Origin: a virus | DNA length: 64,000 nt | Virus record (IMG/VR): IMGVR_UViG_3300022538_000472 | Location: 1-64,000 of that record | Reading direction: 5' to 3' (one strand) | Part shown: in pieces, positions 41,019 through 50,385 of the stretch | Layout of the letters: the number at the start of each line of letters is the position of its first letter | How positions within the stretch are numbered: the first letter of the stretch is position 1 | The notes under the pieces: model-generated | Seen by the model: only the letters and a program-made list of their open reading frames with translations | Told to the model about the DNA's origin: nothing | The model's database searches: none | Program-made: the position numbers and the translations under genes

Positions 41019-42338
41019 CTAAGCTACACCACCGCCAGGTAGACGGTCTTTGGCACGTCGCACTCTGCGCCAGGCCATAACTTCACCCAGTCGGGAACCG
41101 AATGGATTACTTAGCACATCTGGTGCATTCTGGTAAGACTGCGCCTGCTGCTGAGTCGAACTGACGGCGGCGAGGTCATTCTGCCACTTTTGACTGAGTG
41201 CCAGCACGTTGCCACAGGAGCAAAACGGGCGCTCCAATCGCGCCGTTGCGAGCCAAGCTATGGCATTGGCCCATTCCTGCGGAAGTGGGTCAAGAGTGTG
41301 ACCTGCCAAGTATCCCTGGTCGAAGTCGCCAGAATAGTACCAGACTTTGACGAAGTCAGGATCACGACATTTGGTGAAGCAATCCCCTGTCCAGGCCCCT
41401 GTGTCCTCATCATAGGTTGCGGGTCGCGGTACTATAACGCCACGATTAGCATCGCGAACGTGTAGACAACCATCCTGAGTAGTGAGAGTACAAGCCTCGC
41501 ACCCTGCGCCGCCACAGAATCCACAGAGGCCATCTACGAGCGATTCACTTGGCGTTGGTTCCCAGTAGAATATTGTGGAGACTCCAGTGGTTGGAGTATA
41601 TTCCCTGTAGACCTCGACTGTTTGCACTAGATTGTTAAGATCAGTGAGGTCTATTGCCACTGGCCCATCCAGCGTGGCTGTGGTGGGATAGGTCTCCCAC
41701 AGGTCAGGGTCTACCATCTGCCAGACGTAAAAGCGAATCTCCACACTGCCACCACTGATTACTTTGTAGAATGGGTCGCGAATCTCCCAGGTTGGAGCAC
41801 CACCATAGCCAGTGATGAAGACCTTAATTTCACTTGCGTCTGTTAGAGTAGTAGGTAGCGTGACAGTTGCGCGTTCTGTGAAACCGTCGCCATCAGCGTC
41901 AGAGTAGACCAGCGTACTGCCTGCAACCGTGGCTGCTCCGACCAGGGTTACAGTACGTTGGCCCGCCTGGATGATCTTGCCATATTCAGCCACGATGCTA
42001 AGCATCTGACCTCTCACGTTTCGACCGCCAGAGCGGTACACATCACGCCGGTGATGGCGGGGATACTGTCTGATTTCCTGTACGGTCCAAGTAGGAGCAG
42101 GCCAGAAGCCAAGTCCGTTGGCTATGTCAAGTTCAGCATCACGGATGGCAAGGGCCAGGTCTTCACGGGATACCGCCGAAGCGAATTGCCAGCCATGCTG
42201 CAAAAAGATGTCTGAGCAGCGATTTCTTAATGGAAAGAACTCGCCTGCTGTCGCCCCCGCAAAATGAACTGGATTGATCCCAAGGATGCGAGAAAACCTA
42301 TCTAAGCTTAAAAGTGTATGGATACTTGCTCTAGCCAT
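41019..42338 (-). CDS. Head-tail connector/neck protein (putative)
   Basis: 439 residues. MARASIHTLLSLDRFSRILG and WQFASAVSREDLALAIRDAE at the start resemble phage adaptor/connector proteins. A beta-rich middle and a Cys-rich segment (LCGFCGGAGCEACTL) follow, then WANAIAWLATARLERPFCSCGN. Its start codon abuts the -35 of the HNH gene at 42376, so the native upstream region may be displaced. Confidence 0.5.
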   Translation of the reverse strand: MARASIHTLLSLDRFSRILGINPVHFAGATAGEFFPLRNRCSDIFLQHGWQFASAVSREDLALAIRDAELDIANGLGFWPAPTWTVQEIRQYPRHHRRDVYRSGGRNVRGQMLSIVAEYGKIIQAGQRTVTLVGAATVAGSTLVYSDADGDGFTERATVTLPTTLTDASEIKVFITGYGGAPTWEIRDPFYKVISGGSVEIRFYVWQMVDPDLWETYPTTATLDGPVAIDLTDLNNLVQTVEVYREYTPTTGVSTIFYWEPTPSESLVDGLCGFCGGAGCEACTLTTQDGCLHVRDANRGVIVPRPATYDEDTGAWTGDCFTKCRDPDFVKVWYYSGDFDQGYLAGHTLDPLPQEWANAIAWLATARLERPFCSCGNVLALSQKWQNDLAAVSSTQQQAQSYQNAPDVLSNPFGSRLGEVMAWRRVRRAKDRLPGGGVA

Positions 42339-42366
42339 GGACAGAATCCCCTATCCGTGGTAGAAT
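42338..42366 (+). promoter_or_regulatory. Sigma70 promoter of HNH gene, near leaderless
   Basis: TGGACA at 42338-42343, a 17-base spacer and TAGAAT at 42361-42366 preceded by TGG. The ATG follows at 42376, so the transcript would have a leader of a few bases at most. The -35 overlaps the start codon of the divergent neck gene. Confidence 0.65.
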
Positions 42367-42375
42367 ACAGATACT

Positions 42376-43275
42376 ATGAGCAAAAGGAAAAATACACACA
42401 CCTCTAAAACCTGTCGCGCGTGCCATAAGCCAAAACCAGAGACATCGGGTGGAAATACGAGGGAAAATCACCTCTGCGAGACATGCTATAACATAACTAG
42501 CACATGCGCTTGCGGCTGCGGTGAGACCTTTCCCTTGTTTCAAAGCACGGGAAAAAAGCGGAAGTATGTATCCCAAGAACATTGGTGGAGAGTGCCTGAG
42601 AATAGAAAAAAACGAAGCAAAATGGTTAGCAAGCAAATAACCGAACGATGGAGGAGACCAGGATACAAAGAGACTCATAAACCGCCAGGTGGCAGAAAGC
42701 CAACCTGCTTGGCGTGTGGTAAGCGAGTAGAGAAACGCAATCCAAGAATGGCTGACAGAAGCAGAGAAAACAGCCTGTGTGACGACTGTTATAATGTAGT
42801 TGGCATCTGTGCTTGTGGCTGCGGAAGAACATTTCCTCTCTTTAGCAGTCGAGGCAAGCGCAGAAAATACTTTTCGAGTGCCTGCTATTGGAGAGTTCCT
42901 GAGCACCGAGAATCGCTCCGTGAGGAAAAGAGCAAAGGAATGAAAGAAGTTTGGAAGAGACCTGAATACCGGGATTCCCGCACTGGCTCCAATCATCACA
43001 GTTGGAAAGGTGGCGTATCGTACTACTATTCTTGCGGCTTCACAGATGAGATTAAACAGCAAGTCAAAGAACGCGACATTTTTGAATGCCAAAATCCAAA
43101 CTGTCCGAACAAAGGCAATGACGAAGTTCTCCTGCATGTTCATCACATTGATGGCAATAAACATAACAATGACCTCTCTAATCTCATAACTTTATGCGCC
43201 AACTGTCACCACGCGATGCACCCACATAAATCGGGGCCACCTCTACCTATTGAAACACTCCAAGAATCCAAGTAA
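42376..43275 (+). CDS. HNH homing endonuclease with two zinc modules
   Basis: Two tandem Cys modules (CRACHKPKPET ... CETCYNITSTCACGCG; CLACGKRVEKRN ... CDDCYNVVGICACGCG) are followed by the HNH core: FECQNPNCPNKG, LLHVHHIDGNKHNNDLSNLI, TLCANCHHAMH. It is inserted in the minus-strand structural operon in the opposite direction. No ribosome site is visible, in line with a near-leaderless message. Confidence 0.87.
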   Translation: MSKRKNTHTSKTCRACHKPKPETSGGNTRENHLCETCYNITSTCACGCGETFPLFQSTGKKRKYVSQEHWWRVPENRKKRSKMVSKQITERWRRPGYKETHKPPGGRKPTCLACGKRVEKRNPRMADRSRENSLCDDCYNVVGICACGCGRTFPLFSSRGKRRKYFSSACYWRVPEHRESLREEKSKGMKEVWKRPEYRDSRTGSNHHSWKGGVSYYYSCGFTDEIKQQVKERDIFECQNPNCPNKGNDEVLLHVHHIDGNKHNNDLSNLITLCANCHHAMHPHKSGPPLPIETLQESK

Positions 43276-43282
43276 ACTTTCA

Positions 43283-43615
43283 TCAACCCATTCTCTTGCG
43301 GTGTCTAACACCCCGCGCATTGACGGCTATTGCCACTGTCCCCATTGCGAACGGCAACGCGCACCAGAACGTCACCTGTGGGGCCAACAGCCAGAACACA
43401 ACCCATGCTGCGCCAATCCAGCCAGAGATACACCAGATGCACACAAGGCGGTTAGCAAACTCATTCTTACCATAAGCATAGCCCTCTGAGTCATAGCGCA
43501 CTCCCAATTTGTGACGGGCCAGGTCGAGCAGTCCCCAAGGACCTTCCTCCTCCGCCATCAGAGAGGAGATCCGCCACGTTGCCAGTGCCAACACTACAAA
43601 TTCGAGAATAGTCAT
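43283..43615 (-). CDS. DUF1360-like membrane protein
   Basis: The start at ATG 43615 gives MTILEFVVLALATWRISSLM, then LLDLARHKLG, FANRLVCIWCISGWIGAAWV and FWLLAPQVTFW: three membrane helices and a CxxC in the second. This matches the DUF1360 type often found in phages and near lysis or accessory genes. Function unknown. Confidence 0.7.
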   Translation of the reverse strand: MTILEFVVLALATWRISSLMAEEEGPWGLLDLARHKLGVRYDSEGYAYGKNEFANRLVCIWCISGWIGAAWVVFWLLAPQVTFWCALPFAMGTVAIAVNARGVRHRKRMG

Positions 43616-43624
43616 AGAACACAC

Positions 43625-43654
43625 AAAACCGCACCTGGCTTCCACCAGGTGCGG
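43625..43654 (-). terminator. Intrinsic terminator before the DUF1360 gene
   Basis: On the minus strand CCGCACCTGG, a 6-base loop and CCAGGTGCGG (10 perfect pairs), then TTTTGTGTG. It can end transcription from the glycosyltransferase block or attenuate the DUF1360 gene ten bases further on. Confidence 0.7.
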
Positions 43655-43727
43655 TGAATTCTGAACGGTTATTCAGTTCAGCAATCAGTTAGTTGTAAGT
43701 CTAGATACTATAGCTTAAAGATTTTAA

Positions 43728-43910
43728 TCATTGAATTCCATTCTTATCGTTCCTACGCTGAAGGTCTAACACTTTTCCGTCCTTGAACAAACCATGCCGC
43801 CTAAGCATATCAACTGTCAAGTCAGCACAGACGAGGAATCCAACTACCAATCCTACAAGAAAGACTAAAATCATTATATCTATACCCACCTTTATATCTA
43901 TACACTCCAT
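43728..43910 (-). CDS. Small membrane protein, 60 aa
   Basis: GAGGAAG precedes ATG 43910. One hydrophobic helix (IMILVFLVGLVVGFLVCADL) and a basic tail with LKDG-type polar residues. Alternative start at residue 13. Confidence 0.5.
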   Translation of the reverse strand: MECIDIKVGIDIMILVFLVGLVVGFLVCADLTVDMLRRHGLFKDGKVLDLQRRNDKNGIQ

Positions 43911-43951
43911 TATGATACTTCCTCAGTGTTTTGGATTTATAGATTCAAATC

Positions 43952-46288
43952 TTACGCCTCTGCCTCCATTGCCTCCATCTCAGTGACGGCTGCTATAATG
44001 ATCTCAGCCTTAGTCTGTCCTACACCTCGGTAGACAGTGAGGCCCTCGACGCCTTTTGCCAGCACGTCTTGGGCGGACTGAATATTGTCAGCTCTCATTT
44101 GTTCTGCAATCTTGGGTGTTACACCAGGGAGTAACTGAGGGTCGAACGGCGGAGGGGTGAATTCCGTTGCATCCTCTATGAGACTATCTGTGAGACCAGG
44201 GACTACGAGACCAGGGACTACGAGACCAGGAACATCATGCCTCGGCTGTCTATTCACTGTCGGCACTGCCACCGACTCAACCACCCTGGGCGGTGGCGGC
44301 GGCGCTTCCCGCTGTGGCAACGGCGCAATCACACGCGCTACCTGTTGCGCTGTTTTAATCGGCCTGAACAGATTCGGCGCAAGCTCAACATCGCGTTTAT
44401 GGACGAGGAACCTATCCCCACCTTTCCCGCGCCCACCGCCTGTGCCATAGCGGAACATCCATCCACCACTGGCTGATCGGCGAACCATATTGGGCGCAAT
44501 GCGTTGAGCAAACTCTGCTACACCGATGATGGCATGCTCGCCCTTATTCCTGCTCATGTACTCCACCATTATGAAGTCACTGTCGTTCATCTCTCCCTCC
44601 CTCTCCAATTCTTGTGCTGTATTTGACAATACTGGCAGAACAGACCGCCTGCGCTGTCCACATCCTTTGCATGGCACTTTGGCAACTCCCTTGTACTTCT
44701 CCTGTAGATAGTATAGCAGATTTTCCCTGTTTTGTCCAGCCCATTCGCGGCGCTTTCCTCGGAGGAAGCCATAGACCAACAGTGGCTCTTCGAGATGTAC
44801 AAAGCACTTGCCAAGATGAGAGAGTCGCAAATAATAGTCCCAATCTTCCAACGCCTCCATGCTTTCGTCAAAGCCGCCAATCTCATGATGCCAGGAGGTC
44901 GGCATTAGCATAGTGATGTTGCACCAATTGTAGGGACGCGCAGGATCAGGCTGGCGTGCTGCGAGTGTCCAGTCATAGTCGGCAGCACGCATGTAAAGAA
45001 CCGCATCGCCGGTCTCGGGATTGTAGTCAAGGAGCCGGTCACGGTACTGGGTCTGTCTTGCGAGTTCTTTGTCTATGTTAGTGATGTTGACGTAATCAGA
45101 GTAGACGCCCACTGGCTGATCTTCCTCGCTGTAGGCAACAAGCATCTTTTCCATCGCTTTGGGATAGAGCCAGTCGTCGGCGTCAAGGAATAGGAGGAAG
45201 GGAGCACGGGCTAGTTCTACACCACGATTGCGGGCATAACCAGCACCTTCCTTGCCTCTCGTTCCCGTGAATTGGACAAAGGGATATGCTTTGGTGAGAT
45301 CTAGCATATCATAAGTGATTGAAACAGGCCAACCATTATCAACCCAGGCACTCGTTCCGCCAGTATCATCAATCACAATCGCTTCCCAATTTCTGAACGT
45401 TTGTGCCTCTAGCGAATCGAGCGCATTGATTATATCCTTCTCATGTCCTGGCCCCACTGGAATGACTACACTTACCAGCGGTTCATCGTAAGCCCTCACA
45501 GGATGGCTCAGGAACTTCGGCGTCGCAATGGACGCGAATGGATGCTGATTATCCTGACAGTAGGGATGCCAGTCCGTAAACTGAACTTCTTGGAAACCCC
45601 TCTCGCGATTCGTGCGACCTCCAAGATAGTAGCGGAACAATGGTTCATTAGTGACTTGTCGAATACCCCATCCTGCCGCCCCAATGCGCAGCCAGAACTC
45701 GGCATCCTCGGTTCCACAGCCCTTCGGTGCGAATCGTTGACGGTAACCTCCCAGTCGTTGCCATGCCTCACGGCGGAAGACATTGCAGGTGGGAACTTGG
45801 TTATTGTGGATGCCCTTGAGTTGCTGGTCGAAGTTGCACTCGCCGGGCCACCCACCCTGCCTGCCCTTTTTGCGGCCCATCAGCAGCAGGCCACTATAGA
45901 CCAGCCCGAGACTCCTGTCGGCCTCCAGCGATGGCACCAGGGTCTCTAGGAAACTGGGCTCAATCCGGTCGTCGGCGTCCAAACAACAGATGTAAGGTGC
46001 AGAACCCAAAGAAATGCCAAGATTTCTTGCTTCCGCCACACCCCGATTTGAAGTATGGACATACATGAATCTGCGATCATTGGCGATTGCCTCTAAGATA
46101 GCCTCTCTGGAATTGTCTGTGCTTCCATCATCCACTACAATACATTCCAGATTGTTAGCACTTTGTTGCATAACACTTGAGATTGCGGCTCCTACCTTGT
46201 CATCATAGCAGTAGCATGGTATCACGACCGTCACAAGAGGTGAAGGGAGATTTTTACGGCGATCTAATTCAATTTGACATTTCTGCAT
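43952..46288 (-). CDS. Double family 2 glycosyltransferase with HhH tail
   Basis: Two GT2 domains: residues 16-240 (VTVVIPCYCYDDKVGAAISS, CIVVDDGSTDNS, CCLDADDRIEP) and 270-520 (VSVVIPVGPGHEKDIINAL, IVIDDTGG, LLFLDADDWLYP, ALEDWDYYLRLSHLG). A Cys pair (CKGCGQRR) and a module with NDSDFIMVEYMSRNKGEH and GGDRFLVHKRDVELAPNLF follow. The C-terminus has a PGLVV repeat and a helix-hairpin-helix (LLPGVTPKIAEQMR). The last parts resemble separate small phage proteins, so this looks like a gene fusion. Confidence 0.83.
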   Translation of the reverse strand: MQKCQIELDRRKNLPSPLVTVVIPCYCYDDKVGAAISSVMQQSANNLECIVVDDGSTDNSREAILEAIANDRRFMYVHTSNRGVAEARNLGISLGSAPYICCLDADDRIEPSFLETLVPSLEADRSLGLVYSGLLLMGRKKGRQGGWPGECNFDQQLKGIHNNQVPTCNVFRREAWQRLGGYRQRFAPKGCGTEDAEFWLRIGAAGWGIRQVTNEPLFRYYLGGRTNRERGFQEVQFTDWHPYCQDNQHPFASIATPKFLSHPVRAYDEPLVSVVIPVGPGHEKDIINALDSLEAQTFRNWEAIVIDDTGGTSAWVDNGWPVSITYDMLDLTKAYPFVQFTGTRGKEGAGYARNRGVELARAPFLLFLDADDWLYPKAMEKMLVAYSEEDQPVGVYSDYVNITNIDKELARQTQYRDRLLDYNPETGDAVLYMRAADYDWTLAARQPDPARPYNWCNITMLMPTSWHHEIGGFDESMEALEDWDYYLRLSHLGKCFVHLEEPLLVYGFLRGKRREWAGQNRENLLYYLQEKYKGVAKVPCKGCGQRRRSVLPVLSNTAQELEREGEMNDSDFIMVEYMSRNKGEHAIIGVAEFAQRIAPNMVRRSASGGWMFRYGTGGGRGKGGDRFLVHKRDVELAPNLFRPIKTAQQVARVIAPLPQREAPPPPPRVVESVAVPTVNRQPRHDVPGLVVPGLVVPGLTDSLIEDATEFTPPPFDPQLLPGVTPKIAEQMRADNIQSAQDVLAKGVEGLTVYRGVGQTKAEIIIAAVTEMEAMEAEA

Positions 46289-46302
46289 AGTTGTAGTACA
46301 CT
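46274..46302 (+). promoter_or_regulatory. Sigma70 promoter of leaderless LAGLIDADG gene
   Basis: TTGACA at 46274-46279, a 17-base spacer and TACACT at 46297-46302. The ATG at 46309 is where transcription is expected to start, so the message would be leaderless. The start codon of the opposite glycosyltransferase lies in the spacer. Confidence 0.7.
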
Positions 46303-46308
46303 CCCTCT

Positions 46309-47121
46309 ATGACAAACCTGATCTATTCTGAAACCGAGATTGACAAAATCGTTGAACTTTATATGTCTGGTTTTGGTACTACAAGAATTGCCCGTCAGAT
46401 AGGGAAAGGCAAACGTCACCAAGTTGAATACGTCTTGAAGCTCAGACAAGTAGAAATGCGACCAGCAGGGCGTGGGAGACCGGTTAACTCTTTCCCTGGA
46501 GTGTCTGAGCTCAGGAACTTTATTGATGGCATCCTTCTTGGTGATGGATGCCTTTTTCCTGTCGCTGGCAAACATAAAAACTCCGGTCTTATTGTTAATC
46601 AGAAATCAGCTCACAAAGACTTTCTATCTTGGATTCAAGATGTCCTTATCAGTGAAGGCATACCGTCCAGAATCCATCCGATGTCAAAACGAGACGCTCA
46701 CTCGCTTTACACTCCTCGGTCAATTGAATTCACTGAACTTCGAGAACGCTGGTATCCAGACAGTAAGCAAGTTCCCAAGGATATTCATCTTACACCAAAG
46801 TCTTTCACTGCTTGGTACCTTGGAGATGGAACAAAGCATCCCAGTGATGCCATGACAATATACACAAACTCTTTCTCCTTTCTTAAGGTCGAGTTTCTCA
46901 CTAGTTGTATTTTACGTGATTTTGGTGTAAAGGCAACTGTGCACGAACATATTCCAGGGAAAAACTCTTGGGCGAAGCACCCCAATCGCGCCAGACCAAT
47001 TATATACATCAAGGCAAATCAGGCACGATGGCTATTTGGCCTATTAGGGCCATGCCCCGTTAAATCCCAGTCTTATAAATGGCCGGATCAATTCTCATTG
47101 GCCTTCCCTCTTCAACCATAG
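46309..47121 (+). CDS. LAGLIDADG homing endonuclease with N-terminal HTH
   Basis: Residues 8-40 form a helix-turn-helix (IDKIVELYMSGFGTTRIARQ). Two LAGLIDADG helices follow: LRNFIDGILLGDGCLFPV near 65 and KSFTAWYLGDGTKHP near 165. Between and after them are saddle strands (FLTSCILRDFGVKATVHEH). A two-motif enzyme acts as a monomer. Its last 20 codons overlap the 3' end of the opposite glycosyltransferase. Confidence 0.85.
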   Translation: MTNLIYSETEIDKIVELYMSGFGTTRIARQIGKGKRHQVEYVLKLRQVEMRPAGRGRPVNSFPGVSELRNFIDGILLGDGCLFPVAGKHKNSGLIVNQKSAHKDFLSWIQDVLISEGIPSRIHPMSKRDAHSLYTPRSIEFTELRERWYPDSKQVPKDIHLTPKSFTAWYLGDGTKHPSDAMTIYTNSFSFLKVEFLTSCILRDFGVKATVHEHIPGKNSWAKHPNRARPIIYIKANQARWLFGLLGPCPVKSQSYKWPDQFSLAFPLQP

Positions 47122-47998
47122 CCAGTCTATAGACTTCTGCCACGCGCTGGCAAGCGGACTCCCAAGTCCACCTCTTGGCGGCTTCTCTGGCATTTGCGCC
47201 AAGAGTGACACTATGCTTCTGGCAATAAGCGAGGCCCTCTGCCAAGTCCTCGGCGTCCCCTGGTCGTGCCAGGTAGCCAGCGATGCCATGTTCTACCAGG
47301 TCAAGAGCACCACCATAGCCATAAGCCAGCACTGGCGTACCAGCAGCCATTGCCTCCAAGATGCCAATGCCGAAAGTTTCCTGCGTCGCTGCTAGATAGA
47401 CTCCTGCTCGCTGTACAAGTTGCTTCATCTCGGCATGCGGCACTACGCCGGTGATGGTTACATTCTCACCTGCGCCATCCAGCGCAAAGGTGGAGACAAA
47501 GCGGACTAAGGGAAACTGCCGAGCCAGCACATTGACGGCTTCTGGTGAACACACATCGCCAGCGCGATTTTTGTTGAATAGCACAAATCCTTCGTGCTCA
47601 AAGTCGTGTTGCCATTCCTGCCATTCTATGCCGTGGGGAATGATGTGAGGTGTAAAATGCATATCACGCTGGAATGCCTTCGCAACCCAGGGGGAAGGAA
47701 CTGTCACTTCCTTAGCGTGGCGAATTGCCCCAATGACCTTTGCATTGACTTTGTACTGCCATTTGGAGCATGGATAATCTGAAGTCCAATGGAGCCCGTG
47801 GCAATGGCAAATGTCACAGTTTGCGCCAGTCGCTCCGGCGTGCGCTGTCAGGAGGTCATAGGAAGTAGCATCTCTGTCTACTAGTTCAACACCGAATGCT
47901 GGCAAGTAGTGGAAGTATGCTTCAATCACGCGCCTGATGCCACTTTCACCTTTAGTGCTGCTATAATCAGAGAGATGGGGGATCATCAAAACTTTCAT
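47060..47998 (-). CDS. Family 4 glycosyltransferase
   Basis: KVLMIPHLSDYSSTKGESGI at the start, DICHCHGLHW, VTVPSPWVAKAF, HIIPHGIEW, and the C-terminal ATQETFGIGILEAMAAGTPV with the E-x7-E motif and YGYGGALDLVEHGIAGYLA. A complete GT4 enzyme of the GT-B fold. It shares an ATGA overlap with the upstream sulfotransferase-like gene. Confidence 0.87.
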   Translation of the reverse strand: MKVLMIPHLSDYSSTKGESGIRRVIEAYFHYLPAFGVELVDRDATSYDLLTAHAGATGANCDICHCHGLHWTSDYPCSKWQYKVNAKVIGAIRHAKEVTVPSPWVAKAFQRDMHFTPHIIPHGIEWQEWQHDFEHEGFVLFNKNRAGDVCSPEAVNVLARQFPLVRFVSTFALDGAGENVTITGVVPHAEMKQLVQRAGVYLAATQETFGIGILEAMAAGTPVLAYGYGGALDLVEHGIAGYLARPGDAEDLAEGLAYCQKHSVTLGANAREAAKRWTWESACQRVAEVYRLAMVEEGRPMRIDPAIYKTGI

Positions 47999-48609
47999 AC
48001 TATGATAACCTCAATTGCCTTGTCAACCCCATCGGCACAGCCCACAAACTCAGCCAACCGTAGCGCCTCACTTCGCTTGGTTCTCAGTTTCTCAAAGTCC
48101 AGTCTCAGCGCAGAGACAACCACAAACTTCAGGAATGTCTCAATCCGTTCGTAGTAAGTTGCGGCTAGTAGTGCCCAGTATGCCTCGTCTTTTCCCGACG
48201 GCCCGCGTGACACGATGGATTGTACCACGCCCTTGATTTCCCGCTTGATGTAGATGTACTGTGGATCAGGAAGCCAGGGATGATAGAGTTCCACTGTCAA
48301 GGCAGTACGCGGGTCTTTGAATCCCCACAACTTGCTGTCACTTCGTTCTATTATGAGGTCCTTTATCTGTACCTTGAAGTCATATCGTACCGATTGGACA
48401 TCCGTTCGTGAAGGAGGATAATCCCACTTGCCCCCAGCCGCCGCCAGTATCTGCGCGTTGAGTGTGACGAACTTAGTGTCCTCGTAGTTCAGATAATGCT
48501 TGACTTTGGCCTCTGGGTTGTAGTGCATATTGACGCCAAGAGCATCGAGCATGCCCGCTACCAGGGATGTCCCTCCGCCATGCATTCCCATCACACAAAA
48601 GCAAGTCAT
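47995..48609 (-). CDS. Sulfotransferase-like protein
   Basis: P-loop-like CVMGMHGGGTSLVAGMLDAL near residue 8 (5'-PSB motif), then SKLWGFKDPRTALTVELYHP and YIYIKREIKG, the 3'-phosphate-binding region of sulfotransferases. It may move sulfate from PAPS onto a sugar. No PAPS synthesis gene is in the window, so the host would supply the donor. Confidence 0.75.
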   Translation of the reverse strand: MTCFCVMGMHGGGTSLVAGMLDALGVNMHYNPEAKVKHYLNYEDTKFVTLNAQILAAAGGKWDYPPSRTDVQSVRYDFKVQIKDLIIERSDSKLWGFKDPRTALTVELYHPWLPDPQYIYIKREIKGVVQSIVSRGPSGKDEAYWALLAATYYERIETFLKFVVVSALRLDFEKLRTKRSEALRLAEFVGCADGVDKAIEVIIV

Positions 48610-48902
48610 TCTATTGTTTCTCTTTTGCGTGACTGGCTATAATGAATGCGAGCACGGCGTAGACTCCGGCGCAGACCAGAGGCATAGTCACGCAAATTGC
48701 CCCAGATATTGGACCAGATAGCCGCTGGGATTGACATCGTAGGTTCAATTCTATACTCAGATGGTGGATGAGACTTAACACCAATTGACCAAGCATACCA
48801 GATGAACCAGTGCTTGTACACTGCGCCATACGTTGGATCAAAACCGGCTATAACGAAAGCGTGCTCAAACCAACGACGCAGTCTATCGGTTCTGCTCTTC
48901 AT
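48606..48902 (-). CDS. Hypothetical protein with weak membrane segment
   Basis: Ninety-eight residues; an aromatic stretch (AVYKHWFIWYAWSIGV) and a basic C-terminus (RRSLRRARIHYSQSRKR). Overlaps both neighbours by four bases. No family recognised. Confidence 0.5.
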   Translation of the reverse strand: MKSRTDRLRRWFEHAFVIAGFDPTYGAVYKHWFIWYAWSIGVKSHPPSEYRIEPTMSIPAAIWSNIWGNLRDYASGLRRSLRRARIHYSQSRKRETIE

Positions 48903-49759
48903 GTTCTCCTCCTACTCAACAGGCTATGCGCTGGCACAGGTAGCACTGGCTCTGGCACACGAGTCACAATAGTTACCTGCGGCGGCACGTATTTAGACCT
49001 TGGTGTACGCCTGGAAACTGGCATAGGCCTATCTATCTTTGGCGACTGCTTGATTGCCTCTCGTAACTTCACTTCTTTTACCTTCTTTGGTCTAGGTTCT
49101 ACCTTTGGCCTTCGCGGACTCGCATGAGGCAAGAGTCGCCAATCATTGGGAGCAATCTCTGCCAGTTCAAACTCCTGTGCCGCCTTTCGGAACCAATCCC
49201 TGCCACACTCCTCAAATAACCTACCACGACCCAACTGCTGCGTCTCTGCTACAATCTCGTCGAGCCACGCAAAAGACGCGCCGCTATCCCGCACTGCCTT
49301 CAGGAAGTGCCAGTCTCCAGCAGCAGACTCGCCAAATGCCTCTATGTGCTCTAGCCATACCTGGCGCTTCACGATATAGCATAGACAATTCGTGGAGGTC
49401 AGTGCCAGCCGCTCAGGGCAATTCCAGACGAATGGCTTGGGCAGGATGTGAGGCGAGAACTGAGGGCGTCGGGACTTGACCATAATCACGTCAGGGTCTG
49501 TCTCTGCACTGCATCTGATTTTAGCGACGAAGCCTTTGTCCTCCAGTCTAGTGTCGTCGTCCAGGATGTACACATAATCACCACTGACTCTATTCTTGTT
49601 CTGCGCAAGACTGGCATTGGCTCTTGGTACTCCAGCCTGGTCATAGTCTACGATGAATATTTGTTCTACATCCTGGTCAGTCTGGGATAGCACCGACTCA
49701 ATATTGGACGTGAGCATGCGGGGGCGCTTGCAGCAGCGAGTTACTATCGTGAGAAACAT
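48899..49759 (-). CDS. Family 2 glycosyltransferase
   Basis: The start at ATG 49759 gives MFLTIVTRCCKRPRMLTSNI; a longer frame overlaps the upstream gene. FIVDYDQAGV, YVYILDDDTRL (metal site), and a middle with LTSTNCLCYIVKRQVWLEHI. The C-terminal 70 residues are basic and Pro-rich (PRRPKVEPRPKKVKEVKL), probably flexible. Confidence 0.77.
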   Translation of the reverse strand: MFLTIVTRCCKRPRMLTSNIESVLSQTDQDVEQIFIVDYDQAGVPRANASLAQNKNRVSGDYVYILDDDTRLEDKGFVAKIRCSAETDPDVIMVKSRRPQFSPHILPKPFVWNCPERLALTSTNCLCYIVKRQVWLEHIEAFGESAAGDWHFLKAVRDSGASFAWLDEIVAETQQLGRGRLFEECGRDWFRKAAQEFELAEIAPNDWRLLPHASPRRPKVEPRPKKVKEVKLREAIKQSPKIDRPMPVSRRTPRSKYVPPQVTIVTRVPEPVLPVPAHSLLSRRRT

Positions 49760-50385
49760 TCTGGGTACTCCTTCAGGAACCTCTGAGCCACTACCCCTGT
49801 CGACCCACTCCACTTCTCACGAAATGCCAGCACGTCATGATTCTTCCACTTGCGAATGTTCGGCGATTTCCTGTGCTCAACCCAGACGTGCTGAGCGTAG
49901 ACTGGTCTAAAGCCAGCCTGAAGTGCCCGCAGGCAGTAGTCATTATCGCAGCCATAGTGGATGAATAGTTCATCCAGTAGACCAATCTTGTCCAGCAGTT
50001 CACGTCGGAATACTGCGCAGAACAGAGACAGATAGACAACTAGTCTCACACCATAAGGCATACCTGGCTTACCTCTACATTGAGGCGCAATCCCGCAGCC
50101 ACCGGAAGGCCCTACGACTCCATTGCGGGGGTCAAGTTTTAGAGCCTCTATGAGTTGCGCGAGCCAGTCTTTGTGAGGGAATGATACATCGTCGTTGATG
50201 TAGCAGACGAAGGGAGTGTCCACAGCAGCGGTCAATGCTCTATTGGCTGTCCTGACACCACCCTCGCGTTTGTGGTCAACAGCGACGAAGGTATGAACGG
50301 GAATGCCAGCAGTGGCGATGGCCTGCTCTATGGTTCGCTCGCCGACTGCGCGGTCAAGCGTTGGAGTTACTATCCAGCAATTCAT
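49744..50385 (-). CDS. Family 2 glycosyltransferase
   Basis: The start is set at ATG 50385 (MNCWIVTPTLDRAVGERTIE) because it has GGAAGG upstream. TFVAVDHKREGGVRTANRAL, FVCYINDDVSFPH (DD metal site) and LLDELFIHYGCDNDYCLRAL. It is paralogous to the enzyme at 59839 (same YINDDV and HYGCDND motifs). Confidence 0.8.
   Translation of the reverse strand: MNCWIVTPTLDRAVGERTIEQAIATAGIPVHTFVAVDHKREGGVRTANRALTAAVDTPFVCYINDDVSFPHKDWLAQLIEALKLDPRNGVVGPSGGCGIAPQCRGKPGMPYGVRLVVYLSLFCAVFRRELLDKIGLLDELFIHYGCDNDYCLRALQAGFRPVYAQHVWVEHRKSPNIRKWKNHDVLAFREKWSGSTGVVAQRFLKEYPECFSR

Noticed and set aside
42331-43164. Minus-strand 277-codon frame opposite the HNH gene
   Set aside because: The plus strand encodes a clear HNH nuclease with zinc modules; the minus frame has no domain and poor composition.
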